Shown in pieces: positions 1-7,659 of a stretch of DNA of 43,547 nt. A program made the translations under genes and the position numbers. The notes beneath the pieces are model-generated. The model had not been told where the DNA came from. It worked only from the letters and a program-made list of their open reading frames with translations, and did no database searches. The first letter of the stretch is position 1. Each line of letters opens with the position of its first letter. Origin of the DNA: CAYSGX01 sp964518215 (GTDB taxonomy: Bacteria > Bacteroidota > Bacteroidia > Chitinophagales > CAIOSU01); NCBI GenBank assembly GCA_964518215.1, contig CAZFFP010000027.1:1-43547 (forward strand), written 5' to 3'.

Positions 1-47
1 GGCTTTTAAAACTATCCGTAGAATAAATAAAATACAATACAATTTTC

Positions 48-356
48 ATGAAGCGGCTTAAAAAACTCACCGAAAAAATACCACCCTACATACGCAACCG
101 CTATGTGTTCACGGTGTTAGTGTTTTCTGTGTGGATGCTTTTTTTCGACCGCAACGATATTGTTTCAGCCATTAAACTGCGCATACAACTTTCCGAACTG
201 CGCGACCAGCAAGAGTATTATAAAAAAGAATTGCAAAGCACCGTTCAATTACAAAAAGCCATTTTTGAAGACAGCGAAAACCTCGAAAAATTCGCCCGAG
301 AAAAATTCTATATGAAAAAACCAAACGAGGTGCTGTATGTGATTGTGGAAGAATAA
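48..356 (+). CDS. divIC: FtsB/DivIC-type septum formation initiator
   Basis: A 102-residue bitopic membrane protein. A short basic cytoplasmic N-terminus (KRLKKL, RNR) is followed by one membrane span at about residues 20-35 and a periplasmic heptad-rich coiled coil at about 43-75. A C-terminal segment rich in aromatic and charged residues ends in VLYVIVEE. This matches the DivIC/FtsB family, which pairs with FtsL and FtsQ to activate FtsW/FtsI in the divisome. The ATG at 48 is the only start that leaves the basic N-terminus ahead of the span. In many Bacteroidota this gene follows enolase; here the upstream side lies outside the window. The dcw cluster in the same window carries the likely partner genes. 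The family call is firm. DivIC versus FtsB naming is a convention. Confidence 0.85.
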   Translation: MKRLKKLTEKIPPYIRNRYVFTVLVFSVWMLFFDRNDIVSAIKLRIQLSELRDQQEYYKKELQSTVQLQKAIFEDSENLEKFAREKFYMKKPNEVLYVIVEE

Positions 357-413
357 TGCCTTTTTGATGTTTCATTTCTCGGTAAAAATATACTTCCATA
401 AGTCTGCATGGCT

Positions 414-421
414 TAACTTTG
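414..421 (+). promoter_or_regulatory. Putative Bacteroidota promoter (-7 element TAACTTTG)
   Basis: TAACTTTG is a perfect match to the Bacteroidota -7 consensus TAnnTTTG. It lies 40 nt before the ATG of the gene at 462. No clear TTG -33 box is seen 19-21 nt upstream (only TTC at 394-396), so the call rests on the -7 element and its position. Confidence 0.5.
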
Positions 422-461
422 ATTTTCAACCCATTCATTCATTAATTAAAATAGTGTCTAT

Positions 462-1352
462 ATGAAAACAATCTTTTCATTATTATTTGTATTTGTTACT
501 TTCATTTCATTCGCTCAGGAATCATTAATTATTAAAGAAGAAAAACTACCCATGAGCAAAGGCGTTCAGGACGCTCTAGTGGTAAACATTCCACAAATGA
601 AAGCCGGTGATATTGCTAAAGACTGGGACAGGTATATCAAGAACAATTCGAAAGCTAAAACCGGAACAGAAAAGAATGAGTTTTATGTGCTCGAAGTAAT
701 CATCAGCCGCATTTCTTCCAGCAGTTTGAATCTTTATTCTCTGTTTACCGAAACCACTACAGGTACCAAGCTATCTGTGTTTATTATGCAAAACGATATT
801 TTTATTTCTGAAGAAATCAACCCTGCAATACATCAAGCGGCAAAATCATTTATACATGATTTTGCCAAGCAATCCTATATTAAAGGAGTGGAGGCTGAAC
901 TTAAAATTGAAAACGACCAACTGAAAAAATTAGAAAAAGAATTAGAATCACTTTACAAGGAAAAAGACAACGAACAAAAAAATATCAGCAAAAATAAAAG
1001 CGATATAGATGTGGCAGAAAATGAAATAGTGTCGAAGAAAAACGCGCAGAATTTGAAAGAAAAAGAAATCATGGCGCAACGCGAAAAAATGATTGGCGTG
1101 AATTTGAATCCTGAAGAAAAGAAGTTGCAGGATAAAATTATCAGCAACATGGAAAAGGAAAAACAATCGCTTATCAAAGACCAGCAAAATCTCAGGAAAG
1201 ACATTCAGAAATACGAAACCTCCATAAAAAATTCAGAAAGAGAAATAACCAGTATTGATAGTAAAATAAGTCTGAAAGTGAATGAGGTTCAAAAACAAAA
1301 AGAGTTGGTTCAGAAAGTGGAAATGAAACTGAATCAAATTAAAAAGTTGTAA
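462..1352 (+). CDS. Secreted coiled-coil protein of unknown function, copy 1
   Basis: The 296-residue product starts with a signal peptide (MKTIFSLLFVFVTFISFAQ, cleavage after AQ). A globular N-terminal part of about 125 residues contains the KEEKLPMSKG motif. From about residue 148 to the end it is a continuous Lys/Glu-rich coiled coil. The protein is probably periplasmic or surface-exposed. The next gene (1379-2275) is a clear paralogue of the same length and layout, sharing LxIKEEKLPMSKG, FIHDFAKQSY-type and REKMIGVxLNxEEKKLQDK segments. Only 26 nt separate the two, so they are probably co-transcribed from the TAACTTTG promoter at 414. I do not recognise a named family. The long coiled coil suggests a structural or assembly role, which is inference only. 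Confidence 0.8.
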   Translation: MKTIFSLLFVFVTFISFAQESLIIKEEKLPMSKGVQDALVVNIPQMKAGDIAKDWDRYIKNNSKAKTGTEKNEFYVLEVIISRISSSSLNLYSLFTETTTGTKLSVFIMQNDIFISEEINPAIHQAAKSFIHDFAKQSYIKGVEAELKIENDQLKKLEKELESLYKEKDNEQKNISKNKSDIDVAENEIVSKKNAQNLKEKEIMAQREKMIGVNLNPEEKKLQDKIISNMEKEKQSLIKDQQNLRKDIQKYETSIKNSEREITSIDSKISLKVNEVQKQKELVQKVEMKLNQIKKL

Positions 1353-1378
1353 TTTATCTGCTTTCAAATTCAAAATTT

Positions 1379-2275
1379 ATGAAAAAAAATATCGCCATTA
1401 TAATTGCATCGCTATTATTTACAATAGCGCTATTTGCACAGGAAACACTTACTATCAAAGAAGAAAAACTCCCCATGAGTAAAGGCACGGAAAATGCTTT
1501 TACCGTAAACATACCTCAAACCCGCACATCGGATGTTTCAAAAGATTGGGGCCGTTACATCAGGCGCAATTCAAGAGGAGGTAAAAGAGGCAGTAGCAAA
1601 GGAGAGTTTTACGCATTGGAAGGAATTATTGAACGCATTTCGCCTCAAAGCATGAATATTTACACATTGTTCACTCAAACTACTTCGGGCGTAAAAATGT
1701 CGGTGTTTTTTTTACAAAACGATGCTTTTGTTACTTCCGAAAATCAATTGTTTTTTAAAGGAGCAAAAGCCTTCATACATGAATTTGCCAAGCAGTCATA
1801 TAAAGACGCAGTAGAAGAAGAATTGAAAGCCGAACAAGATGTTTTAAAAAATCTTCAGAAAGATTTAGACAAAATATACAAAGACAAGGATAAAGAAACC
1901 AACAACATTAATCGTCAGAAACAGGAAATAGCCAAGCTTGAAAATGAAATAGCCACCAAGAAATCAGAACAGCAAATCAAGGATAAAGAAATTACCGAGC
2001 AGCGCAAAAAAATGATTGGTGTGGCACTGAATGCCGATGAAAAAAAATTACAGGACAAATTGGTGAGCAGTTTGGAAAAAGAAAAAAGAAGTTTGATAAA
2101 AGATGAGCAAAAACGCAGAAACAACATCAACAAAGCCGATAATTCTATTAAAAAATCTGAGCGCGAAATTTCGGGCTTGGAAAGCAAATTGAATCTTCAA
2201 TTACAAAAAGTGCAACAACAAAAAGAGCGGGTGCATAAAGTAGAAACAAAACTGAAAGATATTCAGCGGATGTAA
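1379..2275 (+). CDS. Secreted coiled-coil protein of unknown function, copy 2
   Basis: The 298-residue tandem paralogue of the preceding gene has the same architecture: a signal peptide (MKKNIAIIIASLLFTIALFAQ), an N-terminal globular part with TIKEEKLPMSKG and NIPQTRTSDVSKDWGRYI, then a Lys/Glu coiled coil from about residue 148. It differs from copy 1 by a basic insert (RRNSRGGKRGSSKGEFYALEG, around residues 62-82) where copy 1 has a shorter Lys-rich stretch. By eye the two are strongly similar along their whole length, which points to tandem duplication followed by divergence. Start and stop are unambiguous. It is followed by heptamer repeat arrays that separate it from the convergent aminotransferase gene. 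Function unknown. Confidence 0.8.
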   Translation: MKKNIAIIIASLLFTIALFAQETLTIKEEKLPMSKGTENAFTVNIPQTRTSDVSKDWGRYIRRNSRGGKRGSSKGEFYALEGIIERISPQSMNIYTLFTQTTSGVKMSVFFLQNDAFVTSENQLFFKGAKAFIHEFAKQSYKDAVEEELKAEQDVLKNLQKDLDKIYKDKDKETNNINRQKQEIAKLENEIATKKSEQQIKDKEITEQRKKMIGVALNADEKKLQDKLVSSLEKEKRSLIKDEQKRRNNINKADNSIKKSEREISGLESKLNLQLQKVQQQKERVHKVETKLKDIQRM

Positions 2276-2282
2276 GGCTTGG

Positions 2283-2339
2283 GAGTTGAGAGTTTAGAGT
2301 TGACAAATATTCAATCAGAAATCAGCCATCAGAAATCAA
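2283..2339. repeat. Two adjacent heptamer arrays (GAGTTGA-type and NNATCAG-type)
   Basis: Positions 2283-2303 hold three tandem 7-mers (GAGTTGA, GAGTTTA, GAGTTGA). Positions 2312-2339 hold four more (CAATCAG, AAATCAG, CCATCAG, AAATCAA). They fill the spacer between convergent genes. The second array contains the TGA stop codon (2336-2338, minus strand) of the aminotransferase gene. The same 7-nt periodicity recurs across the window. Confidence 0.75.
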
Positions 2340-3562
2340 TTACTGACCGTATTTCCCGGATACACTTTCAATGCCGCTTCGAGGCAGTTCATGGCCTTGT
2401 TCAGTTCGGTTTCATTCAGCACATAAGCAATACGAACTTCATTTTTACCCAAACCTATGCTAGCGTAAAAGCCTGTTCCGGGCGCTAACATCACGGTTTC
2501 GTCATTCAGTTCAAACGATTCCAAAAGCCATTGACAAAAACGGTCGCAATCGTCAATAGGCAGGCGCACCTGCGCATAAAAAGCACCGCCCGGATTGGGG
2601 CACAACACGCCTTCCATAGCATTCAATCGGCTCACCAATAAATCTCTTCGGGCAGTGTATTCTTGTTTTATTGAATCAAAATAGGTATCGGGCACATCAA
2701 CGGCAGCTTCGGCAGCAATTTGCTCAATGGTAGGCGGGCTTAACCGAGCTTGTGCAAATTTCAATGCAACGCTCATCACCTCGGTATTTCTCGAAACTAA
2801 TGCTCCAATGCGCGCACCGCAGGCGCTGTAACGTTTGGAAACCGAGTCCACCACTATGGCATGTTGCTCCAAACCATCGAGATTCAAAATGGAAAAATGC
2901 TCTTTTCCGTCATAACAAAATTCGCGATACACTTCATCGGCAAACAAAAACAAATCGTGGCGCAACGTAATGTCGCGGAGTTGTTGCAATTCTTCTCGGG
3001 TATATAAATAGCCGGTAGGATTTCCAGGATTGCAAATTAAAATGGCTTTGGTTTTGTGTGTAATTTTTTTCTCAAACTCACTCACGGGCGGCAGCGCGAA
3101 ATTACTTTCAATGGATGAAGTAATGGGTTTCAAAACAATATCTCCCGCAATGGCAAAGCCCAGATAATTGGCATACAATGGCTCCGGCACTATTACTTCA
3201 TCACCTGCATCGAGGCACGAAAGCAAGCCGAACAAAATAGCCTCGCTGCCTCCGGTGGTAATCATCAGTTGGGTATAATCAATTGAAATACCTCTGCGCT
3301 GATAGTAGCCCGCTAATTTTTTTCTGTAGCTTTCAAAGCCTGCCGAATGAGAATATTCCAAGACTTTTAAATCAATATTTTTCACGGCATCCAACATAGC
3401 TTGCGGAGTTTCCACATCGGGCTGCCCAATATTCAGGTGATACACTTTTCTTCCTTTGGCTTTTGCCGCTTCTGCATAAGGTACTAATTTTCTGATGGGC
3501 GAAGCAGGCATTCGTTTTCCTTTGTCGGATATATGTGGCATGAAATAATGGTGTTGTTTCAA
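2336..3562 (-). CDS. PLP-dependent class I/II aminotransferase (fold type I)
   Basis: The 408-residue enzyme has the classic aspartate aminotransferase superfamily landmarks: NIGQPDVETP near residue 44, the TTGGSEAIL cofactor loop at 102-110, CNPGNPTG at 177-184, LFADEVYREF at 206-215 (the Asp contacts the pyridine nitrogen), the Schiff-base lysine in VVDSVSKRYSACGARIG (about K243), and a C-terminal Arg region (KNEVRIAYVLNE). It transfers an amino group between an amino acid and a 2-oxo acid, probably of aspartate/aromatic or alanine type; substrate cannot be read from sequence. The internal Met at residue 8 (position 3541) is an equally good start because homology begins at PHISDKGKRMPASPIRKL. 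The gene stands alone on the minus strand, facing the coiled-coil pair, and its stop codon lies in a heptamer array. Confidence 0.9.
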   Translation of the reverse strand: MKQHHYFMPHISDKGKRMPASPIRKLVPYAEAAKAKGRKVYHLNIGQPDVETPQAMLDAVKNIDLKVLEYSHSAGFESYRKKLAGYYQRRGISIDYTQLMITTGGSEAILFGLLSCLDAGDEVIVPEPLYANYLGFAIAGDIVLKPITSSIESNFALPPVSEFEKKITHKTKAILICNPGNPTGYLYTREELQQLRDITLRHDLFLFADEVYREFCYDGKEHFSILNLDGLEQHAIVVDSVSKRYSACGARIGALVSRNTEVMSVALKFAQARLSPPTIEQIAAEAAVDVPDTYFDSIKQEYTARRDLLVSRLNAMEGVLCPNPGGAFYAQVRLPIDDCDRFCQWLLESFELNDETVMLAPGTGFYASIGLGKNEVRIAYVLNETELNKAMNCLEAALKVYPGNTVSN

Positions 3563-3628
3563 AAAAAATATTGAACGATCAAAGATACCAAGAAGCAGAA
3601 GATTGGTTGTGGAATTATAGAAATAATG

Positions 3629-3740
3629 GACGACAGACCACGGTTCACGGATAACAGTAACATCTAATCGCTAAAAGCTAACCAATAACTGCACACTGAA
3701 AGCTGCGAACTGATTACTTACGGCTCATGGCTTAAAGCTT
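3629..3740. repeat. Degenerate 16-unit heptamer array
   Basis: This 112-nt stretch can be divided without gaps into sixteen 7-mers. The first units read GACGACA, GACCACG, GTTCACG, GATAACA (AC at positions 5-6). Later ones read CACACTG, AAAGCTG, CGAACTG, ATTACTT, ACGGCTC, ATGGCTT, AAAGCTT (CT at positions 5-6). It is the longest array in the window. It fills most of the 286-nt divergent spacer between the aminotransferase and the gene at 3849. No gene is seen in this spacer. Confidence 0.65.
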
Positions 3741-3823
3741 ACCTTTCATTAATTGAACTGTTCAGCAACTCAAATTCTGACAAAACACTTACAATTCTTT
3801 TTCTTTAAGGCAAAGGCAAACAT

Positions 3824-3831
3824 TACTTTTG
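3824..3831 (+). promoter_or_regulatory. Putative promoter for the barrel-GH26-acyltransferase operon
   Basis: TACTTTTG matches TAnnTTTG, with a weak TTC (3801-3803) at a 20-nt spacing in the -33 position. Transcription would begin near 3837, about 12 nt before the TTG start codon at 3849. This supports that unusual start. Confidence 0.55.
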
Positions 3832-3848
3832 TTGTCAAATAATCGGGT

Positions 3849-4742
3849 TTGAAATATTTTCTACTCCTTTTGATTTTTTGCTCCACTACTGTATTTGCTC
3901 AGGAAACTGCCAAGCGTAAATACTCTTTCCTCTATGGTTTAGACCGTCCATATTTTCCTCCACCCGACCCGAATGATACCACCGTGAAAAAGAAACCCTT
4001 TTTTCTGAAAGGCGCGTTTAGTGGCAATGTGGGTTTTCAATGCGGAAGATTAATTTCTTATGATAATGACTTAATGGATTATAAGGGCAGGTTTCGCGGG
4101 GCTTTCACCGGAACCGTGAATGTGAAGTTGTATAAACAACTGCAACTTTCCACCACGTTCTTCGGTAATCTGCAACGACAGGAATTACCATTTTGGATTT
4201 CAGATTTTTTCTATTCGCTCAAGTGGTTCAACTGGCGGCCCAATACTTTCAGTTTCGGTTATGAAAATTACGTGGACAACCGCTTTAATGAAAATGCGGA
4301 AGACTGGGGCAAAAAATTTTTACAGGGATATTTCTTTGTCAGCTTTAATCAACCACTACCCAAAAAATGGATTGAAAAAATCAGGTTAGACAATTCCACT
4401 AATTTCATGATTACCTATATGGTTCGCTATCATTATCAATATCGCGATGAGTTGGATATCATTCACGACCATAAACCCGTAATGATGCTTTCGATGCGTT
4501 ATACCATTTGGAAGCGTTTGTTTCTCGAAGGTGGTGTGTATTATTATCCTATTGCTAAAACTAAAGTTGCCTGGGACCCTGATTTCAGTTACGGGTTCGG
4601 GTATTTCGATTGGCGCCCATGGCGGGTGTCGCTTACCTATGGCAACTGGATTGGAAATCGTTTCAAGCCGGGCACAAAGCAATTACCTTTTTACAATATA
4701 TTGGATGGTAATCTTAACTTAACATTCAATTATCAATTCTGA
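3849..4742 (+). CDS. Putative outer-membrane beta-barrel protein
   Basis: The start codon is TTG. An in-frame TAA lies at 3840-3842 and no other start precedes the signal peptide (KYFLLLLIFCSTTVFAQ), so TTG is well supported. The 297-residue product has a Pro-rich mature N-terminus (YFPPPDPND), then alternating aromatic/hydrophobic segments typical of transmembrane beta strands. It ends in Phe (NLNLTFNYQF), the usual outer-membrane barrel signature. It is the first gene of a three-gene operon with a 1-nt gap to the GH26-like gene. I recognise no specific family. By context it may be an outer-membrane partner for a polysaccharide that the next two genes trim and acylate. The barrel assignment is likely; the polysaccharide role is inference. 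Confidence 0.65.
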   Translation: MKYFLLLLIFCSTTVFAQETAKRKYSFLYGLDRPYFPPPDPNDTTVKKKPFFLKGAFSGNVGFQCGRLISYDNDLMDYKGRFRGAFTGTVNVKLYKQLQLSTTFFGNLQRQELPFWISDFFYSLKWFNWRPNTFSFGYENYVDNRFNENAEDWGKKFLQGYFFVSFNQPLPKKWIEKIRLDNSTNFMITYMVRYHYQYRDELDIIHDHKPVMMLSMRYTIWKRLFLEGGVYYYPIAKTKVAWDPDFSYGFGYFDWRPWRVSLTYGNWIGNRFKPGTKQLPFYNILDGNLNLTFNYQF

Positions 4743-4743
4743 C

Positions 4744-6378
4744 ATGAAGCAAAACCTATTTATTTTCTGTGCGGCAATTCTATTTTTTTGCAATACCGCG
4801 TCCGCACAACTCAAAACTATTATAGAAGACTTTGAAGCTTATGCTGATGGTCAAACCGATTTTTCGAAAGAAGGTATTTTTTCTTTTGGCGATGTGCATT
4901 TGATGGCAGAACAAAAAGTTACAACGGGCTTTGGCTATTCGGGTTTGCGTGCCATGAAAGTGAGTTGGAAAAAAGAAAATTTTTTTGGTGGCTGGGGAAA
5001 AGGCTTGGGCTTGTTTAAAGAGTTGAATGTAAACACCGACTATCTGAATTTTTATGTGATGAATCCGTTGAGCAACGAAACCGCTACAGAACTTATTATC
5101 ATTATTGAAGACGATGATAACGGAAACGCCACTTTTGAACCCGATGTTGATGACCAATGGGTTTACCAATTGAAAATTGAACCTTCGCAACACTGGCAAT
5201 TGTTCAGCATTCCGTTGAATCAATTCGCTAAAGCCAATAAAGGTGGCGATGGTATTTTCAATATCAGCCATAAAGAAGGAAGACTACTTACGGTAGCTTT
5301 CAATTTCGATAATGCCGAAAAATTTTCTAACAATCATTTCTGGCATTTCGATTTCGTGAGTATTTCAAATGGAAAATTTTCTCCCGAAAATTTGTTCGAC
5401 CCTCCTAATGCAAAGGCAGATGATTTTTGTGTGTTTGGTTTTTGGAGCGAAGAAGGCAACAGTGGCAACCCGAAAGATATTCACACGGCTTTTGAAAATT
5501 TGTATGGCTGTTTTATGCCTGAAAAAATTGGTGTAGTGAGTTACTACAAACCCTTGTCGGTAGATGGCAGCAAAAAACCTAATTTATTTCCTGAAGTAAA
5601 CCAAATCAACGATTTGATTGCACAAGGCTATCTGCCCATGATAACTTTCGAAACACATCATAAAACCAATATTCCCAATGAACGCCAACCCAACCTTTAC
5701 AGCATAACCGAAGGATGGTATGATTATTATTTTGCGGAATGGGCACGCAATATTGCCAAAGCGAAAGGCACAGTGTTGGTGCGCATACTGCATGAGTTTA
5801 ACGGCAACTGGTATCCGTGGTGCATTGTCAACAACGATAATAATCCGCAACTCTATATTAAAGCCTATCGGCACATAGTAGATATTTTCAAAAAAAACGG
5901 AGCCGGCAATATCAAATTTGTATGGTGCCCCAATTCCATTTCGACACCGCAAGAAGGTTGGAATTATTTTATGGATGCTTATCCGGGAGATGAGTATGTG
6001 GACTTTGCAGGACTCGATATTTTCAATGGTGCAGGACAAACCGGAGTGCCGCAATGGCGCTCGTTCAGGCACGAAGGATTGGATGCCTATGCACTCATTA
6101 CTCAAAAACTTCCGCACAAACCTTTGCTGCTTTGCGAAACATCATCGCGCGAAAGATTTCCTGAAGAAACCGGCTACTACACCACCAAAGCCGACTGGAT
6201 AAAAGGACAAGCAGAAGCCTTGAAAACCGATATGAGCAAATTCAGGCTGATGGTATGGTTCAACGAAACTCCGATGTTCAGAATCGAATCGTCCACCGAA
6301 TCGTTTGGCGCTTTTTTCAAGTATTTCTGGATAGATGAGTATTTCAGAGCCAAACCACAAAGGTTGTTGAAAAAATAG
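4744..6378 (+). CDS. Secreted GH26-like glycoside hydrolase with N-terminal jelly-roll domain
   Basis: The 544-residue protein has a signal peptide ending SAQ (about residue 22). A beta-sandwich of about 185 residues resembles CBM11-type carbohydrate-binding domains (IIEDFEAYADG at the start, WHFDFVSISNG at the end). A TIM-barrel follows from about residue 225. The GH26/clan-A catalytic pair is visible: acid/base Glu in VRILHEFNGNWYPW (E351) and nucleophile Glu in KPLLLCETSS (E465), with WCPNS between them. GH26 enzymes are endo-beta-mannanases or related glucanases; substrate is not readable here. One nucleotide separates it from the genes on each side, so it is translationally coupled to the barrel protein and the acyltransferase. 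It probably acts in the periplasm or at the surface. Confidence 0.85.
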   Translation: MKQNLFIFCAAILFFCNTASAQLKTIIEDFEAYADGQTDFSKEGIFSFGDVHLMAEQKVTTGFGYSGLRAMKVSWKKENFFGGWGKGLGLFKELNVNTDYLNFYVMNPLSNETATELIIIIEDDDNGNATFEPDVDDQWVYQLKIEPSQHWQLFSIPLNQFAKANKGGDGIFNISHKEGRLLTVAFNFDNAEKFSNNHFWHFDFVSISNGKFSPENLFDPPNAKADDFCVFGFWSEEGNSGNPKDIHTAFENLYGCFMPEKIGVVSYYKPLSVDGSKKPNLFPEVNQINDLIAQGYLPMITFETHHKTNIPNERQPNLYSITEGWYDYYFAEWARNIAKAKGTVLVRILHEFNGNWYPWCIVNNDNNPQLYIKAYRHIVDIFKKNGAGNIKFVWCPNSISTPQEGWNYFMDAYPGDEYVDFAGLDIFNGAGQTGVPQWRSFRHEGLDAYALITQKLPHKPLLLCETSSRERFPEETGYYTTKADWIKGQAEALKTDMSKFRLMVWFNETPMFRIESSTESFGAFFKYFWIDEYFRAKPQRLLKK

Positions 6379-6379
6379 T

Positions 6380-7528
6380 ATGCAGCAGAATACAACAAGC
6401 GGCAATCGCATTTACTTTAAGAACCTCGACATCATCAGGTTCATTGCCGCCTACATGATTGTGATTTTTCACATGTTTTACGGATGGCAGGCTAATTGGG
6501 GTTTCCCGAAATTTATGACTAACGGCAATGGCGAACTGAGTTATTGGGCAAAGTTTCTGGAAAATGCCATTCATAATTTTTCTTTCGGGGTAGATATTTT
6601 CTTTCTTATTAGCGGTTTTTTGATTACATATTTGTTGCTGCACGAAAAAGAAAAATCGGGGTTGATTGATGTAAAAAAATTTTACTTCAGACGTGTGTTG
6701 CGTATCTGGCCCCTGTATTATCTCACTTTGGCTTTTGTTCCGTTGCTGCATTATTTGTTTCAGGAAGGAGTTCCAAAAAACATCTGGCTGCACATGGTTT
6801 TTTTAGGAAATTTTGAATTAATCAGCAACGGTTTCAGTTCCGCGGCAGCCAATCATTTGTGGTCTATTTGTATTGAAGAACATTTTTATTTGGTTTGCCC
6901 ACTGCTGGTGGCATTTATACCGATTCATCGTTTGCCACTTGTATTTTGGTGTATCATTTTTATCAGTTTTTGTTACAGAGGAATTGTTGTAGGAACAGAA
7001 AATTACTGGATGGATATATACCTCAACACCATCAGCCGGATGGATGTGTTGGCAATTGGATGTTTGGGTGGCTGGTATTATTTCAAGCGACAACTACAAT
7101 TCAATCAAAGTAAATGGTTGTTGGTGGCTCTGAGCATATTTTTTGTCTTGTTGTTCACCAACGAGGTTTATGTTTATTGGGACAATTTCTTTTTAGCCAC
7201 TTCCAAAAAATACATTTATGTGGGTATCATCGGTATATTGATTGGCAATCTTTTGTTCAATCCCGAAATCAAATTCATGCCCCAAAAGAATGGATTGTGG
7301 CATTATTTCGGAAAAGTATCTTACGGCATTTACATGTTTAATCCCATAGCCGTTGCGGTGTTTGTTAAATTATTTCACATCAAGGGCTGCTGGCACGATG
7401 GTTTCACCTTTTTCTTCGGCATACATGTTTTGTTGCTGATTTTGGTGGTAGGTTCGTATGAATTGTATGAAAAATGGTTTTTAAAATGGAAAGACCGTTT
7501 TGCCATTGTAAAAACCCGCACCCCTTAG
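6380..7528 (+). CDS. Acyltransferase-3 family membrane O-acyltransferase (OafA-like)
   Basis: The 382-residue polytopic protein has about ten hydrophobic segments. The family's R-X10-H motif is present in the first span (R20 to H31, in RFIAAYMIVIFHMFYGW). FSFGVDIFFLISGFLITYLL and LWSICIEEHFYLV (the conserved SIxEEFY-like motif) follow. Such enzymes move acetyl or other acyl groups across the inner membrane onto extracytoplasmic glycans such as O-antigen, exopolysaccharide or peptidoglycan. It is the third gene of the operon, 1 nt after the GH26-like gene. The TAG stop (7526-7528) is part of the dispersed GAGACGCAT palindrome, so the original C-terminus may have been altered when that repeat arrived. 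Confidence 0.9.
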   Translation: MQQNTTSGNRIYFKNLDIIRFIAAYMIVIFHMFYGWQANWGFPKFMTNGNGELSYWAKFLENAIHNFSFGVDIFFLISGFLITYLLLHEKEKSGLIDVKKFYFRRVLRIWPLYYLTLAFVPLLHYLFQEGVPKNIWLHMVFLGNFELISNGFSSAAANHLWSICIEEHFYLVCPLLVAFIPIHRLPLVFWCIIFISFCYRGIVVGTENYWMDIYLNTISRMDVLAIGCLGGWYYFKRQLQFNQSKWLLVALSIFFVLLFTNEVYVYWDNFFLATSKKYIYVGIIGILIGNLLFNPEIKFMPQKNGLWHYFGKVSYGIYMFNPIAVAVFVKLFHIKGCWHDGFTFFFGIHVLLLILVVGSYELYEKWFLKWKDRFAIVKTRTP

Positions 7529-7550
7529 AGACGCATGATATGCGTCTAAT
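7521..7550. repeat. Dispersed short palindrome, copy 1
   Basis: Arms AGACGCAT (7529-7536) and ATGCGTCT (7540-7547) flank a GAT spacer, preceded by CCCCTTAG. The TAG at 7526-7528 is the stop codon of the acyltransferase gene. Copies 2 (19598) and 3 (26547) share the CCTTAG flank and the same arms. It could form a hairpin in mRNA. Confidence 0.85.
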
Positions 7551-7646
7551 AACCACTCATCAATCCGCCAAATACTTTAAAACTTCTTTATTAGCTTGTT
7601 AACCAATCCCTCCACCCCTCACCGTTTCTACTCCCGCATTATTAAG

Positions 7647-7654
7647 TATTTTTG
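7647..7654 (+). promoter_or_regulatory. Putative promoter for the BatA gene
   Basis: TATTTTTG matches TAnnTTTG, with TTT (7625-7627) at a suitable distance for the -33 box. It ends only 5 nt before the ATG at 7660, so the transcript would be leaderless or nearly so, unless translation begins further downstream. Confidence 0.45.
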
Positions 7655-7659
7655 TCGCT

